64,000 nt of DNA, taken from positions 560,001 through 624,000 of the forward strand of contig NZ_JBBOUU010000001.1 in the NCBI RefSeq assembly GCF_038006205.1, in the 5' to 3' direction. A program made the position numbers and the translations under genes. Below the pieces are notes generated by a model, which saw only the letters and a program-made list of their open reading frames with translations, made no database searches and was not told where the DNA came from. Of the stretch, positions 1 to 9,158 are shown one piece after another; the first letter of the stretch is position 1, and every line of letters begins with the position of its first letter. This DNA comes from Solibacillus sp. FSL R7-0668 (GTDB taxonomy: Bacteria > Bacillota > Bacilli > Bacillales_A > Planococcaceae).

Positions 1-105
1 AATGAACAGTCCTTCGCAATCAAACAAGTGGAGGCATTAGCAAACGATTTACAACAACAATCAGCTGAGCTATACAAAATGATTCAACAATTTGATCGTA
101 ACTAA
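1..105 (+). CDS. C-terminal end of a probable methyl-accepting chemotaxis protein (partial)
   Basis: The first 34 codons of the window form an open frame ending in TAA at 103-105. The visible tail is an amphipathic, Gln/Ala/Leu-rich helix with a heptad-like pattern (QVEALANDLQQQSAELYKMI), ending in a Phe-containing basic tail (QQFDRN). This is the usual look of the last helix of a chemotaxis receptor signalling domain. The start lies outside the window, so length and ligand domain are unknown. A hairpin terminator follows directly. Other long coiled-coil proteins could end the same way, so the assignment is an inference from the tail alone. Confidence 0.45.
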   Translation, partial: NEQSFAIKQVEALANDLQQQSAELYKMIQQFDRN

Positions 106-130
106 TTGATTTCGGCGTACCTATATTTCT

Positions 131-170
131 AAAAAGCATTATGCTTAAAAATGGGCGTAGTGCTTTTTCT
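131..170 (+). terminator. Rho-independent terminator after the partial receptor gene
   Basis: The arms AAAAAGCATTA (131-141) and TAGTGCTTTTT (158-168) pair with one mismatch around a 16-nt loop, and the right arm ends in a T run. It sits 26 nt after the stop codon. Confidence 0.7.
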
Positions 171-535
171 ATGAAGTAACGGAGATTTTTATGGATTTGC
201 AAATATATAGAAAAAACGCAAATATCCCCATGATTTCGCAATTAAAATCCTAAAGTCGCAAATATCCATTACATATTCACAAAGAACAACGCGTTTCGTG
301 TAATTAATCTGATAATACAAAAAATAGTCTATAATAACATTTTTACGTATATTGATTGGGGAAACCTACTCAAATCTACCGAAAAAACTAATGATTATGC
401 CTTTGTAGACGTAAATATTCGTGTTTTATGCCGGAAAATCAAAATCATTATGGAAAATACGTGTCAATCTGGTGTAATAAATGGTACACTGTTGATGAAA
501 ATAAAAGTAAAACTAGTTTAGGGAGGAAACCCTCT
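171..535. other. Intergenic region with a phased repeat tract and promoter-like sequence
   Basis: No convincing gene lies here. CGCAAATA-type motifs recur at about 198, 217, 237 and 257, spaced 19-20 bp; this is one of the phased degenerate tracts found throughout the window. A TATAAT at 330-335 may be the -10 box of the rpiB operon, but no good -35 is visible. An open frame extends upstream of rpiB to 428, but it lacks a ribosome site and family similarity, so that extension is not used. Confidence 0.5.
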
Positions 536-982
536 ATGAAAATTGCCATTTCTTCAGACCATGGCGGCAATAATTTACGTAAAGAAATTATGGCATTATT
601 AGATGAATTAGCAATCAGCTACGAAGACTTTGGACCACAATCAAACGACTCAGTGGACTACCCAGATTATGCACGCCCTGTTGCGGAGCGTGTGGCTTCA
701 GGTGAGTTTGACAAAGGGATTTTAATTTGCGGAACAGGGATTGGTATTTCGATTGCTGCCAACAAATTCAAAGGTATTCGCTGTGCATTAGTACACGATA
801 CATTTTCTGCAAAAGCGACACGTAATCATAATGACTCAAACATTTTAGCGATGGGTGAGCGCGTGATTGGCCCGGGTTTAGCACGTGAAATCGTGACGAC
901 TTGGTTACATGCAGAATTCGAAGGTGGACGTCATATCCGCCGTGTTGAAAAAATTTCTGAAATTGAAGACCTACAGCAATAG
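536..982 (+). CDS. rpiB: Ribose-5-phosphate isomerase B
   Basis: Interconverts ribose 5-phosphate and ribulose 5-phosphate in the cytoplasm as part of the non-oxidative pentose phosphate pathway. The 148-residue product starts MKIAISSDHGG, the RpiB/LacAB N-terminal signature. It carries ICGTGIGISIAANK, which holds the catalytic cysteine of the family, and the phosphate-binding RNHNDSNILAMGER region. The ATG at 536 was chosen over in-frame starts as far back as 428 because GGGAGG lies at 521-526 and the protein then has the normal family length. ywlG follows 8 bp downstream, so the two are probably cotranscribed, as with ywlF-ywlG in Bacillus subtilis. Function is secure by family. Confidence 0.93.
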   Translation: MKIAISSDHGGNNLRKEIMALLDELAISYEDFGPQSNDSVDYPDYARPVAERVASGEFDKGILICGTGIGISIAANKFKGIRCALVHDTFSAKATRNHNDSNILAMGERVIGPGLAREIVTTWLHAEFEGGRHIRRVEKISEIEDLQQ

Positions 983-990
983 GTGATCAC

Positions 991-1536
991 ATGACAAACT
1001 TACGTGATGTTCAAAAACAGTTGGCCAGTGCCTTACATGAATTCGAGCAGCAAGTGAAGTTTACGGAGGGGCAGCTATTTGTTGTCGGCTGTTCTACGTC
1101 CGAAATCATCGGCGAAAAAATCGGAACAGCCGGTGCACTCGATGTTGCGCAAATGCTTTATACGGAATTTTCCAACTTTGCGCACAAGCATAAGATGTAT
1201 TTAGTTTTCCAAGGCTGCGAGCATATTAACCGTGCGTTAACATTAGAAGCAGCAGCCGCTAAAAAGTACCATTTAGAGCCTGTTTCAGTCGTCCCTGTAC
1301 GAACTGCAGGTGGCTCCATGTCGGCTTATGCCTATACACAAATGCACGAGCCGGTTGTTGTGGAGGCCATTCAAGCACATGCGGGGATTGATATTGGTCA
1401 AACACTAATCGGCATGCATTTAAAGCATGTGGCCGTACCTATTCGTACATCAATTAAATGTGTAGGAGAGGCAGTCATTACACTAGCTACAACACGTCCA
1501 AAGCTAATTGGCGGCGAACGTGCGCAATACAAGTAA
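991..1536 (+). CDS. ywlG: UPF0340/YwlG family protein of unknown function
   Basis: A 181-residue protein of the UPF0340 (YwlG) family, conserved in Firmicutes between rpiB and glyA but without an established biochemical role. Visible conserved stretches include FVVGCSTSEIIGEKIGT near the N-terminus, FQGCEHINRALTLE in the middle, VPVRTAGGSMSAYAY, and IGQTLIGMHLKHVAVPIR near the C-terminus. There is no signal peptide or membrane segment. It begins 8 bp after rpiB and probably shares its transcript; glyA follows 81 bp later with its own strong ribosome site. The conserved Cys, His and Gly pattern could suit an enzyme, but this is not known. Confidence 0.88.
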   Translation: MTNLRDVQKQLASALHEFEQQVKFTEGQLFVVGCSTSEIIGEKIGTAGALDVAQMLYTEFSNFAHKHKMYLVFQGCEHINRALTLEAAAAKKYHLEPVSVVPVRTAGGSMSAYAYTQMHEPVVVEAIQAHAGIDIGQTLIGMHLKHVAVPIRTSIKCVGEAVITLATTRPKLIGGERAQYK

Positions 1537-1617
1537 CGTCACCACGTTATAGGATTATCATTTTGAATTGGAAACTCCGAAGTCCATTCGGAACAAAATT
1601 TAGGAGGATTTAGACAA

Positions 1618-2862
1618 ATGGCATTTGAAAAATTAGCAGGACAAGACAAGGCAATCTTAGACGCAATTTTATTGGAGAAAAAACGTCAAAACACAAACAT
1701 CGAATTAATCGCATCAGAAAACTTCGTATCAGAAGCGGTAATGGAAGCACAAGGCTCATACCTTACAAACAAATACGCTGAAGGCTACCCAGGCAAACGC
1801 TACTATGGTGGCTGTGAACATGTAGACGTAGTAGAAGATATTGCGCGCGACCGTGCAAAAGAATTATTCGGTGCAGCTTATGTAAACGTACAGCCTCACT
1901 CAGGTGCACAAGCGAACATGGCAGTGTATCATACAATTTTACAACCAGGTGATACAGTACTTGGTATGAACCTTTCACATGGTGGTCACTTAACACATGG
2001 TTCTCCAGTAAACTTCTCTGGTATTTTATATAACTTCGTGGAGTACGGTGTAACAGCTGATACAAACGTAATCGACTATGAAGATGTTCGTCAAAAAGCA
2101 TTAGAATCAAAACCAAAATTAATCGTTGCAGGTGCTTCGGCATACCCACGTGCAATCGACTTCGCAAAATTCCGTGAGATCGCGGATGAAGTGGGGGCAT
2201 ACTTCATGGTAGATATGGCGCACATCGCAGGTTTAGTAGCTGCTGGTGAACACATGAACCCAGTACCATATGCAGATTTTGTGACAACAACGACTCACAA
2301 AACATTACGTGGCCCACGTGGTGGTATGATTTTAACAAATGATGCAAAATGGGAAAAAGAATTAAATAAATCAGTATTCCCAGGTATTCAAGGTGGTCCA
2401 TTAATGCACGTAATCGCTGCAAAAGCAGTCGCATTTGGCGAAGCATTACAACCAGAATTTAAAGACTATGCAAAACAAATTAAAGCAAACGCAGTAGCAC
2501 TTGCAAAAAGCTTACAAGATGAAGGCGTTGAAATCGTATCAGGCGGTACAGATAACCACTTATTATTATTAAACGTAAAATCTTTAGGCTTAACTGGTAA
2601 AGTAGCAGAGCATGTACTGGATGAAGTAGCCATTACAACAAACAAAAACACAATTCCTTACGATACGGAAAAGCCATTCGTAACATCAGGTGTTCGTGTT
2701 GGTACAGCTGCGATCACGTCTCGTGGTTTCAAAGAAGAAGATGCAATCGAAGTAGGTAAAATTATTGCATTAGTACTTAAAAATCCAGAAGACGCTGCGG
2801 TTAAAGAAGAAGCTCGTAAGCGTGTCGATGCATTAACAGCAAAATATCCATTATACGCATAA
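1618..2862 (+). CDS. glyA: Serine hydroxymethyltransferase
   Basis: PLP-dependent enzyme that converts serine and tetrahydrofolate to glycine and 5,10-methylene-THF, the main source of one-carbon units. The product is 414 residues, normal for bacterial GlyA. Signatures seen: [10 protein letters not shown] near residue 30, [11 protein letters not shown], the cofactor region [14 protein letters not shown], and [14 protein letters not shown] with the Schiff-base lysine near residue 226. AGGAGG lies about 10 nt upstream of the ATG. A strong hairpin terminator follows the gene. Codon use is strongly biased, as expected for a highly expressed housekeeping gene. Confidence 0.97.
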   Translation: MAFEKLAGQDKAILDAILLEKKRQNTNIELIASENFVSEAVMEAQGSYLTNKYAEGYPGKRYYGGCEHVDVVEDIARDRAKELFGAAYVNVQPHSGAQANMAVYHTILQPGDTVLGMNLSHGGHLTHGSPVNFSGILYNFVEYGVTADTNVIDYEDVRQKALESKPKLIVAGASAYPRAIDFAKFREIADEVGAYFMVDMAHIAGLVAAGEHMNPVPYADFVTTTTHKTLRGPRGGMILTNDAKWEKELNKSVFPGIQGGPLMHVIAAKAVAFGEALQPEFKDYAKQIKANAVALAKSLQDEGVEIVSGGTDNHLLLLNVKSLGLTGKVAEHVLDEVAITTNKNTIPYDTEKPFVTSGVRVGTAAITSRGFKEEDAIEVGKIIALVLKNPEDAAVKEEARKRVDALTAKYPLYA

Positions 2863-2877
2863 TTATAGGTAAAATAG

Positions 2878-2926
2878 AAAGGGTCCTTTATTCCGCTGTT
2901 CGGAATTTTAAGGCCCTTTTCTCTTT
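2878..2926 (+). terminator. Terminator of glyA
   Basis: AAAGGGTCCTTTATTCCG (2878-2895) can fold with CGGAATTTTAAGGCCCTTT (2901-2919) around a 5-nt loop with small bulges, followed by TCTCTTTT. It lies 16 nt after the glyA stop codon. Confidence 0.8.
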
Positions 2927-3082
2927 TGGAATTTTTTTAAATTATGGTTACTAATTGAAAAAGATACTATATGAAGAAAAGTAGGTAAAATTAGTTGAAA
3001 AGTAAATAGGTCCTCTATTATGATAGAAAAGACTAAGTACAAAAGTAACAGATTAAGAATACCAACTATCGACGGAGGCACT

Positions 3083-4924
3083 ATGGAAAAGACGAGCATA
3101 AATATCTTTGAAACGTTAACCGACAAAACTTATAAAAATTTGCAACAACACTTAACATTTACAAACAAAATAAATGCGATTGTCCTACAAGAAGGCCCGA
3201 TTCAATATAAAATTCAACAAATCTGCACAGCAATAGATTTTCGATTTAATACATATTCAACATTTACATACTTAAAGCAGCAACCATTGCAGTTCATAAG
3301 GTCGCAACGTTTTCCTGAACAAGAGACTCCGAATATTTCGCAACAGGAAATGAACTATCATCATCAACTAATGACCAAATATAAGCGGTTAAATTGGTCG
3401 ATCTTATCGGAGTTGTCCCTACATAGTAAAACATGGCGTATTGCAAAATCTGAGCTTTGCGAAAATAGCTATTTTATCCCGGTGTATACGATGTCCCATG
3501 AAGTGATTGGCTACTTTATTATTTATTTCAAGGGAATCAGGATAGGGGAGCGCTTACTGAGCGTTTTAACTCGTAAACTAGAGCAGTGCATTCAATTGCT
3601 CGAAAAACTTTCAATGTATGAGCGTCAAATTGAAATACTACAAACAACTGATACGACAACTAATTTACCAAGTTATAAAAAGTTTATTACGATGCTAAGT
3701 CATTATAAAAATGAAAATAAAGTCGGCGTTATAAAAATAATAGAGCCTGGTGAATTTTCAAAAATTGTAGAGCTCTACGGTCGACCGGTTGGAGAACGCT
3801 TATTAAGGCATATAGGAGAATGTTTAAAGCAGGCCTCAACTAGTGATAATAGTGAAGTCGCGCGCTTTACCAGCTCTGCATTAATCATGTTTTCGCCGGT
3901 TGATTTTAAGCATCTGGTTAAAAGAAAAACAACAATTAGCGATGAAATGAACGCGTCGTTTACAATTGACGATCAGCCTATACATATTTCTTTAAAGGTA
4001 GGGATTGCACCATTTAATTCGCGAATTGCAAATCATGATGCGATTCGCTTTGCCGAGTACGCTTTAACAAAAGCAAAGGGTGTACATGGCTCACATACGG
4101 AATTTTATACAGCACGAAATGATGCTGTATTAGAACGGGAATTATTTGTGCTTAACCATTTAAAAAATGCGATTTATAATGGGGAAATCGATATACATTT
4201 CCAACCTAAATTTGCATTACATAATGAAAAAATTATCAGTATGGAGGCATTAGCACGCTGGTATTCACCTGAGCTTGGCTTTATTTCGCCAGCTGAATTT
4301 ATTCCTATCGCTGAAAATGCAGGGCTTATCAAAAATTTAGAGCTACAAATTATTGAAAAAGTATTGATGTGGCACCAACAGCGTCAATACGAAGGAAAAC
4401 GAATTGTGCCAGTAGCAGTAAATATTTCACCGGAGCATTTTTACCATCCGTTATTTATTCAAAATTTGCAGCGTCTTCTGCATACTTATTATGCCGACCC
4501 AAAAACTTTAATTATTGAAGTAACTGAAAATATGGGATTATTTGATTCAGAAAGAGCAAGAAAAATTATTAACAAATTGCGGAATATGGGGGTCTATACA
4601 AGCATTGATGACTTTGGTATTGGCTATTCTTCGTTAAGTTATTTGCAAAAATTTTCGTTCAACGAATTAAAAATTGATCGTAGCTTTGTGATGAAATTGG
4701 ATGAGCTTGCAACGCAAACCATTGTGAAGGCCATTATTGAAATCGCACATACATTGGAGATGGATGTCATTGCTGAAGGTGTGGAAACAAAGGAGCAGCG
4801 GGATATACTAAAAGCTATTAGCTGTGACGGCATTCAAGGCTATTACTATTCAAAGCCATTGCCCATTGAAGAGGCCGAGAAGTGTATCGATGAAGAACGG
4901 CTAAAACGAAAACAAATTTGGTAA
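3083..4924 (+). CDS. EAL-domain cyclic-di-GMP phosphodiesterase with degenerate GGDEF domain
   Basis: A 613-residue cytoplasmic protein. Residues ~1-180 resemble a GAF-type sensory region. Residues ~190-330 have the fold signature of a GGDEF domain, but the GGDEF site is replaced by SSALI (in RFTSSALIMF), so diguanylate cyclase activity is unlikely. Residues ~345-605 are an intact EAL domain: MEALARW, VNISPEHF, EVTEN, the metal-binding DDFGIGYSSL, KIDRSFV and EGVET are all present. It should therefore hydrolyse c-di-GMP, perhaps with GTP or a signal bound upstream controlling it. The ATG at 3083 has GGAGG at 3074-3078; an in-frame ATG at 3020 has no such site. It stands alone between glyA and upp. 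Confidence 0.88.
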   Translation: MEKTSINIFETLTDKTYKNLQQHLTFTNKINAIVLQEGPIQYKIQQICTAIDFRFNTYSTFTYLKQQPLQFIRSQRFPEQETPNISQQEMNYHHQLMTKYKRLNWSILSELSLHSKTWRIAKSELCENSYFIPVYTMSHEVIGYFIIYFKGIRIGERLLSVLTRKLEQCIQLLEKLSMYERQIEILQTTDTTTNLPSYKKFITMLSHYKNENKVGVIKIIEPGEFSKIVELYGRPVGERLLRHIGECLKQASTSDNSEVARFTSSALIMFSPVDFKHLVKRKTTISDEMNASFTIDDQPIHISLKVGIAPFNSRIANHDAIRFAEYALTKAKGVHGSHTEFYTARNDAVLERELFVLNHLKNAIYNGEIDIHFQPKFALHNEKIISMEALARWYSPELGFISPAEFIPIAENAGLIKNLELQIIEKVLMWHQQRQYEGKRIVPVAVNISPEHFYHPLFIQNLQRLLHTYYADPKTLIIEVTENMGLFDSERARKIINKLRNMGVYTSIDDFGIGYSSLSYLQKFSFNELKIDRSFVMKLDELATQTIVKAIIEIAHTLEMDVIAEGVETKEQRDILKAISCDGIQGYYYSKPLPIEEAEKCIDEERLKRKQIW

Positions 4925-4979
4925 ATTCAATAACCATTTAAAAAACATCCGGTGAATAGTTTTCGATGATATCCTTTTC

Positions 4980-4988
4980 TGTTATACT
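4980..4988 (+). promoter_or_regulatory. Extended -10 promoter of upp
   Basis: TGTTATACT matches an extended sigma-A -10 element (TG-N-TATAAT type), 33 nt before the upp start. No good -35 is visible. Confidence 0.45.
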
Positions 4989-5021
4989 AATTTAGATAAA
5001 TAACAGTTAGGAGATGTCAAC

Positions 5022-5651
5022 GTGAGCAAAGTATACGTATTTGACCACCCATTAATTCAACATAAGTTAACTTATATTCGAGATAAAGAAACAGGTACAA
5101 AGGAATTCCGTGAGTTAGTTGACGAAGTCGCAACGTTAATGGCTTTCGAAATTACACGCGATTTACCATTAGAAGAAATTGAAGTAGAAACACCTGTAAC
5201 AAAAGCAAAAGCAAAAATTCTGTCAGGTAAGAAAATTGCAATTGTACCAATTTTACGCGCAGGTATCGGGATGGTAGATGGCGTATTAAAATTAATTCCT
5301 GCTGCAAAAGTAGGTCATATTGGTCTTTATCGTGATCCAGCCACATTAAAGCCAGTTGAATATTATGCGAAGCTTCCAGCAGATGTGGAAGAGCGTGATT
5401 TCATCATCGTTGACCCAATGCTAGCAACAGGTGGCTCAGCAGTAGAAGCGATCAACTCACTAAAAAAACGTGGCGCAAAAAGCATTAAATTCATGTGCCT
5501 TATCGCTGCTCCAGAGGGTGTAGCAGAAATCCAAGCAAAGCACCCTGATGTAGATATTTACATCGCATCTCTAGATGAAAAATTAAATGATCACGGTTAT
5601 ATCGTACCTGGCTTAGGTGACGCTGGTGACCGTTTATTCGGCACAAAATAA
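5022..5651 (+). CDS. upp: Uracil phosphoribosyltransferase
   Basis: Pyrimidine salvage enzyme that makes UMP from uracil and PRPP. The product is 209 residues, the standard length. The PRPP-binding loop is [18 protein letters not shown] (residues ~127-144), and the uracil-binding region [17 protein letters not shown] lies at the C-terminus. It starts at GTG (5022), with TTAGGAG 8 nt upstream. It is followed by a strong terminator, so it is probably monocistronic. Its position before the ATP synthase region matches Bacillus, apart from the EAL gene and the epimerase gene on either side. Confidence 0.97.
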   Translation: MSKVYVFDHPLIQHKLTYIRDKETGTKEFRELVDEVATLMAFEITRDLPLEEIEVETPVTKAKAKILSGKKIAIVPILRAGIGMVDGVLKLIPAAKVGHIGLYRDPATLKPVEYYAKLPADVEERDFIIVDPMLATGGSAVEAINSLKKRGAKSIKFMCLIAAPEGVAEIQAKHPDVDIYIASLDEKLNDHGYIVPGLGDAGDRLFGTK

Positions 5652-5655
5652 GTAG

Positions 5656-5692
5656 AAAAAAACGCCCGTGAAGTTATTTGCGGGCGTTTTTT
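5656..5692 (+). terminator. Terminator of upp
   Basis: AAAACGCCCG and CGGGCGTTTT form a perfect 10-bp stem around a short loop, followed by TTTTT. It starts 5 nt after the stop codon. Confidence 0.9.
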
Positions 5693-5720
5693 ATAGAATA
5701 TACTCAAAAGGAGCTCTATC

Positions 5721-6836
5721 ATGACGAACAAATATAAAGTAATGACCATCTTCGGTACGCGCCCAGAGGCAATTAAAATGGCCCCACTTGTATTAGAACT
5801 TCAAAAACATCCACAACAAATTGAATCGATCGTTACCGTAACCGCACAGCACCGCCAAATGCTGGACCAAGTGCTAGAAACATTCAAAATTACACCCGAC
5901 TATGATTTAAATATTATGAAGGATCGCCAAACATTAGTGGATGTAGCGACAAATGCATTAATTGGCTTAGACCGTGTTATGAAAGAGGCAAAACCTGATA
6001 TAGTACTTGTACATGGCGATACAGCGACAACATTTGTAGGAAGCCTAGCCGCATTTTATAACCAAATCGCAATAGGTCACGTAGAAGCAGGTTTACGCAC
6101 AGGTCAAAAATATTCGCCATACCCAGAGGAAATGAACCGTCAATTAACAGGTGTGATGGCAGACCTACATTTTTCACCAACAGAGCAATCACGCGAAAAC
6201 CTATTAAAAGAAAATAAGCCGGCAGAAGCCATTTTTGTAACAGGGAATACGGCAATCGATGCATTGAAAACGACAGTTAGTGAACACTATACACACCCCG
6301 TGCTAGAAAAAATGGGGTCGGACCGTATGATTTTATTAACAGCACACCGCCGTGAAAACTTAGGGGAGCCAATGCGCAATATGTTCCGTGCCATTATGCG
6401 CTTACTGGCCGAGCATGAGGATGTACAAGTTGTTTATCCAGTGCATATGAACCCAGCTGTACGTGAAGTGGCCAATGAAATTTTAGGCGACAACCCACGC
6501 GTGCATTTAATCGAGCCGTTAGAAGTATTCGATTTCCATAATTTCGCAGCGCGCTCGTATATGATTTTAACGGATTCAGGTGGGGTACAAGAAGAAGCAC
6601 CATCTCTAGGTAAGCCCGTACTTGTGTTACGTGACACAACAGAGCGTCCAGAAGGCATTGCAGCTGGTACATTAAAGCTTGCGGGGACAGATGAAGAAGT
6701 TATCTACACAATGGCAAAAGAATTACTAACGGATCAAGCAGCATACGATAAAATGGCACATGCCTCAAATCCGTATGGTGATGGATTTGCCTCTGAGCGA
6801 ATTGTGAAAGCCTTAATGAACTATGCAAAGCTCTAG
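5721..6836 (+). CDS. mnaA: UDP-N-acetylglucosamine 2-epimerase (non-hydrolysing)
   Basis: Interconverts UDP-GlcNAc and UDP-ManNAc, the precursor of ManNAc in wall teichoic-type and secondary wall polymers. The product is 371 residues. Motifs: GTRPEAIKMAPLV at the N-terminus, HGDTATTFVGSL, HVEAGLRTG, YPEEMNRQLT, TAHRRENLG, and the UDP-binding TDSGGVQEEAPSLGKPVLVLR. AGGAGCTC precedes the ATG. The gene stands alone between upp and the atp operon. Its product would feed the TagA-type ManNAc transferase at 37187-37927 and so SLH-ligand synthesis; that link is inference. mnaA and wecB are names for the same enzyme type. Confidence 0.94.
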   Translation: MTNKYKVMTIFGTRPEAIKMAPLVLELQKHPQQIESIVTVTAQHRQMLDQVLETFKITPDYDLNIMKDRQTLVDVATNALIGLDRVMKEAKPDIVLVHGDTATTFVGSLAAFYNQIAIGHVEAGLRTGQKYSPYPEEMNRQLTGVMADLHFSPTEQSRENLLKENKPAEAIFVTGNTAIDALKTTVSEHYTHPVLEKMGSDRMILLTAHRRENLGEPMRNMFRAIMRLLAEHEDVQVVYPVHMNPAVREVANEILGDNPRVHLIEPLEVFDFHNFAARSYMILTDSGGVQEEAPSLGKPVLVLRDTTERPEGIAAGTLKLAGTDEEVIYTMAKELLTDQAAYDKMAHASNPYGDGFASERIVKALMNYAKL

Positions 6837-6894
6837 TTGCAATCGATTCTATGAAACGAGATTGAACTTTTTCTGAAAACTTTGTGAAATCCAT

Positions 6895-6940
6895 GAGAAG
6901 TTTAACAATTTTTGTGAAAAACAGAGTAGTTAAACTTCTC
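6895..6940. repeat. Perfect 12-bp inverted repeat after mnaA
   Basis: GAGAAGTTTAAC (6895-6906) and GTTAAACTTCTC (6929-6940) are exact reverse complements separated by 22 nt. There is no T run after either arm, so this is not a classic terminator, though it lies 58 nt past the mnaA stop and may end or stabilise that transcript. Confidence 0.6.
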
Positions 6941-7157
6941 TCAAAAGCAATCGAATTTGTTGAAAGTATGTTTTTTAAGAAAAAAAGCAGAGAATTTTAA
7001 AAAATCATAATGTCAATAGCTAAAATCGCAAAAAAGAAGCAAAAAATTTTTTTCTTTCATCTTTTAATATGAGCAAAACAGAAAAAAAGTATGAACTAGC
7101 GAAAAAAGGTGTTAGTGAAAAAATAGAGTTTGAAAATATGCATAACTATACACAAAT

Positions 7158-7175
7158 TTGTCAACAATTTGACAA
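7158..7175. promoter_or_regulatory. Palindrome upstream of the atp promoter (Rex-like spacing)
   Basis: TTGTCAA-CAAT-TTGACAA is a perfect palindrome with the 7-4-7 layout of Rex operators (TTGTGAA-N4-TTCACAA), but with C/G exchanged at one position in each arm. Rex is the NADH-sensing repressor of Gram-positive bacteria. The match is suggestive only. Confidence 0.35.
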
Positions 7176-7187
7176 GGAGTTTAAGTG

Positions 7188-7202
7188 TGTGAAGTTTTTC
7201 AC
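7188..7202. promoter_or_regulatory. Rex-like operator just upstream of the atp -35 box
   Basis: TGTGAA-GTTT-TTCAC agrees with the core of the Rex operator consensus TTGTGAA-N4-TTCACAA, apart from the outermost bases. It ends 9 bp before the -35 box. The role in atp control is inferred. Confidence 0.4.
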
Positions 7203-7211
7203 CATTAGCAA

Positions 7212-7240
7212 TTGACATCAAAAACCCCCTATTGTATGCT
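7212..7240 (+). promoter_or_regulatory. Sigma-A promoter of the atp operon
   Basis: TTGACA (7212-7217) and TATGCT (7235-7240) are separated by exactly 17 bp. Transcription would start near 7247 and give a leader of about 310 nt before atpI. Confidence 0.75.
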
Positions 7241-7246
7241 TACAAA

Positions 7247-7556
7247 GGGTAAGAATGATAAGGGTTTCGTCTAGTCTGAAGACGTTGAAACACTTGTTAT
7301 ATCAAGTTTCTACTAGATTGGCATTTGAAAATCAACTTGTCAATTTGCAACGTTTTATGCGTCTGGATTAAACGTCCACAAGATTATGAGTCATTTAGAA
7401 GTATGGAATGAATAGTAACATTGGGGAGTACGTCCATAGTTAAAATTGTTTAGTACTTGTAACGGACTCTGGTTTTGTAGTGCATTCACTACAGTTTAGA
7501 TTCACTTAATGGTCGATGAACGCTTTCTTTACTCGAAAAATGTTTCAGGAGATTAA
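7247..7556 (+). other. Long 5' leader of the atp operon with several hairpins
   Basis: No open frame is convincing. Short stems are visible: GTTTC/GAAAC (7264-7268 with 7287-7291) enclosing GTCT/AGAC; ACTTG/CAAGT around 7292-7307; and ACGTTT/AAACGT around 7350-7375. CTAGT near 7271 can alternatively pair with ACTAG near 7312. No known riboswitch is recognised. Confidence 0.35.
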
Positions 7557-7934
7557 TTGCCAATGCTAAATTTGCATCACATGTTCGCAATGCAGAAGAA
7601 GGCGTTCTTTTTTTTGCTTGCTATTTGTGCGTTAGGCTGGGGATTTTCGCCGTATGATTCAATATTTGCTGGTATTGCCCTAGGTGCGTTCTTTGGTACG
7701 TATAACTTTTGGATATTAGTTCGACGTATGGAAAAATTTGACCGTTCCATAAGTGAGGGGACAAAAACACCATCTATTGGTACGGCATTACGTTTCGGAT
7801 CAGGTGTTGCCGCAGTCGCAATCGCAATATCGTTGCCACAATATTTTCACTTAATAAGCACGGTCATTGGGCTTATGATTCCGTATGTCTTTTTAGTAAT
7901 AGAAAGAATTGTACATCAGGATAAGAGCCATTAA
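7557..7934 (+). CDS. atpI: ATP synthase protein I
   Basis: Small hydrophobic first gene of the F-ATPase operon, thought to help assemble the c-ring and not a stoichiometric subunit. About 125 residues with several hydrophobic segments (residues ~12-30, ~33-55, ~75-95, ~98-115) consistent with 3-4 membrane helices. CAGGAG lies 5 nt before a TTG at 7557 and 11 nt before an ATG at 7563; TTG is preferred by spacing, though the ATG start would change only two residues. AtpI sequences diverge strongly, so identification rests on position before atpB and on topology. Confidence 0.8.
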   Translation: MPMLNLHHMFAMQKKAFFFLLAICALGWGFSPYDSIFAGIALGAFFGTYNFWILVRRMEKFDRSISEGTKTPSIGTALRFGSGVAAVAIAISLPQYFHLISTVIGLMIPYVFLVIERIVHQDKSH

Positions 7935-8690
<756 letters not shown>

Positions 8691-8723
8691 TTATAAATTT
8701 CCACATTCAACGTAGTGTGGTAA

Positions 8724-8990
<267 letters not shown>

Positions 8991-9013
8991 TCTTTGCAAA
9001 AAGATTACTTCCC

Positions 9014-9092
9014 AGTGGCGAAGAAGACTTTTTAAAGCCCCCCTTCGCCATTGCTTTTGTATGAATAAGGCTTGTCCTTATTTGAGTTTTTT
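9014..9092 (+). other. Two hairpins between atpE and atpF, the second terminator-like
   Basis: AGTGGCGAAG (9014-9023) pairs with CTTCGCCATT (9043-9052), 10 bp with one G-T pair. A second stem AATAAGG/CCTTATT (9064-9070, 9076-9082) is followed by GAGTTTTTT, which looks like a weak terminator inside the operon. Such structure could lower distal expression or protect the atpE message. Confidence 0.55.
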
Positions 9093-9158
9093 AGCATGAA
9101 AGTAAAAGTATTACAAATATAGATTTCTATTCAAGCTCTTGAAGGGAGTGAAACAATC

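Larger units (their letters stand above)
6837..7211. other. AT-rich intergenic region upstream of the atp promoter
   Basis: No gene is seen. It holds a perfect 12-bp inverted repeat (6895-6906 with 6929-6940), a long A/T block near 7020-7060, and two palindromes near 7158-7202 that may be operators of the atp operon. Confidence 0.5.

Noticed and set aside
428-535. N-terminal extension of rpiB by 36 codons
   Set aside because: No ribosome site at 428, while GGGAGG precedes the ATG at 536, and the shorter protein has the normal RpiB start.
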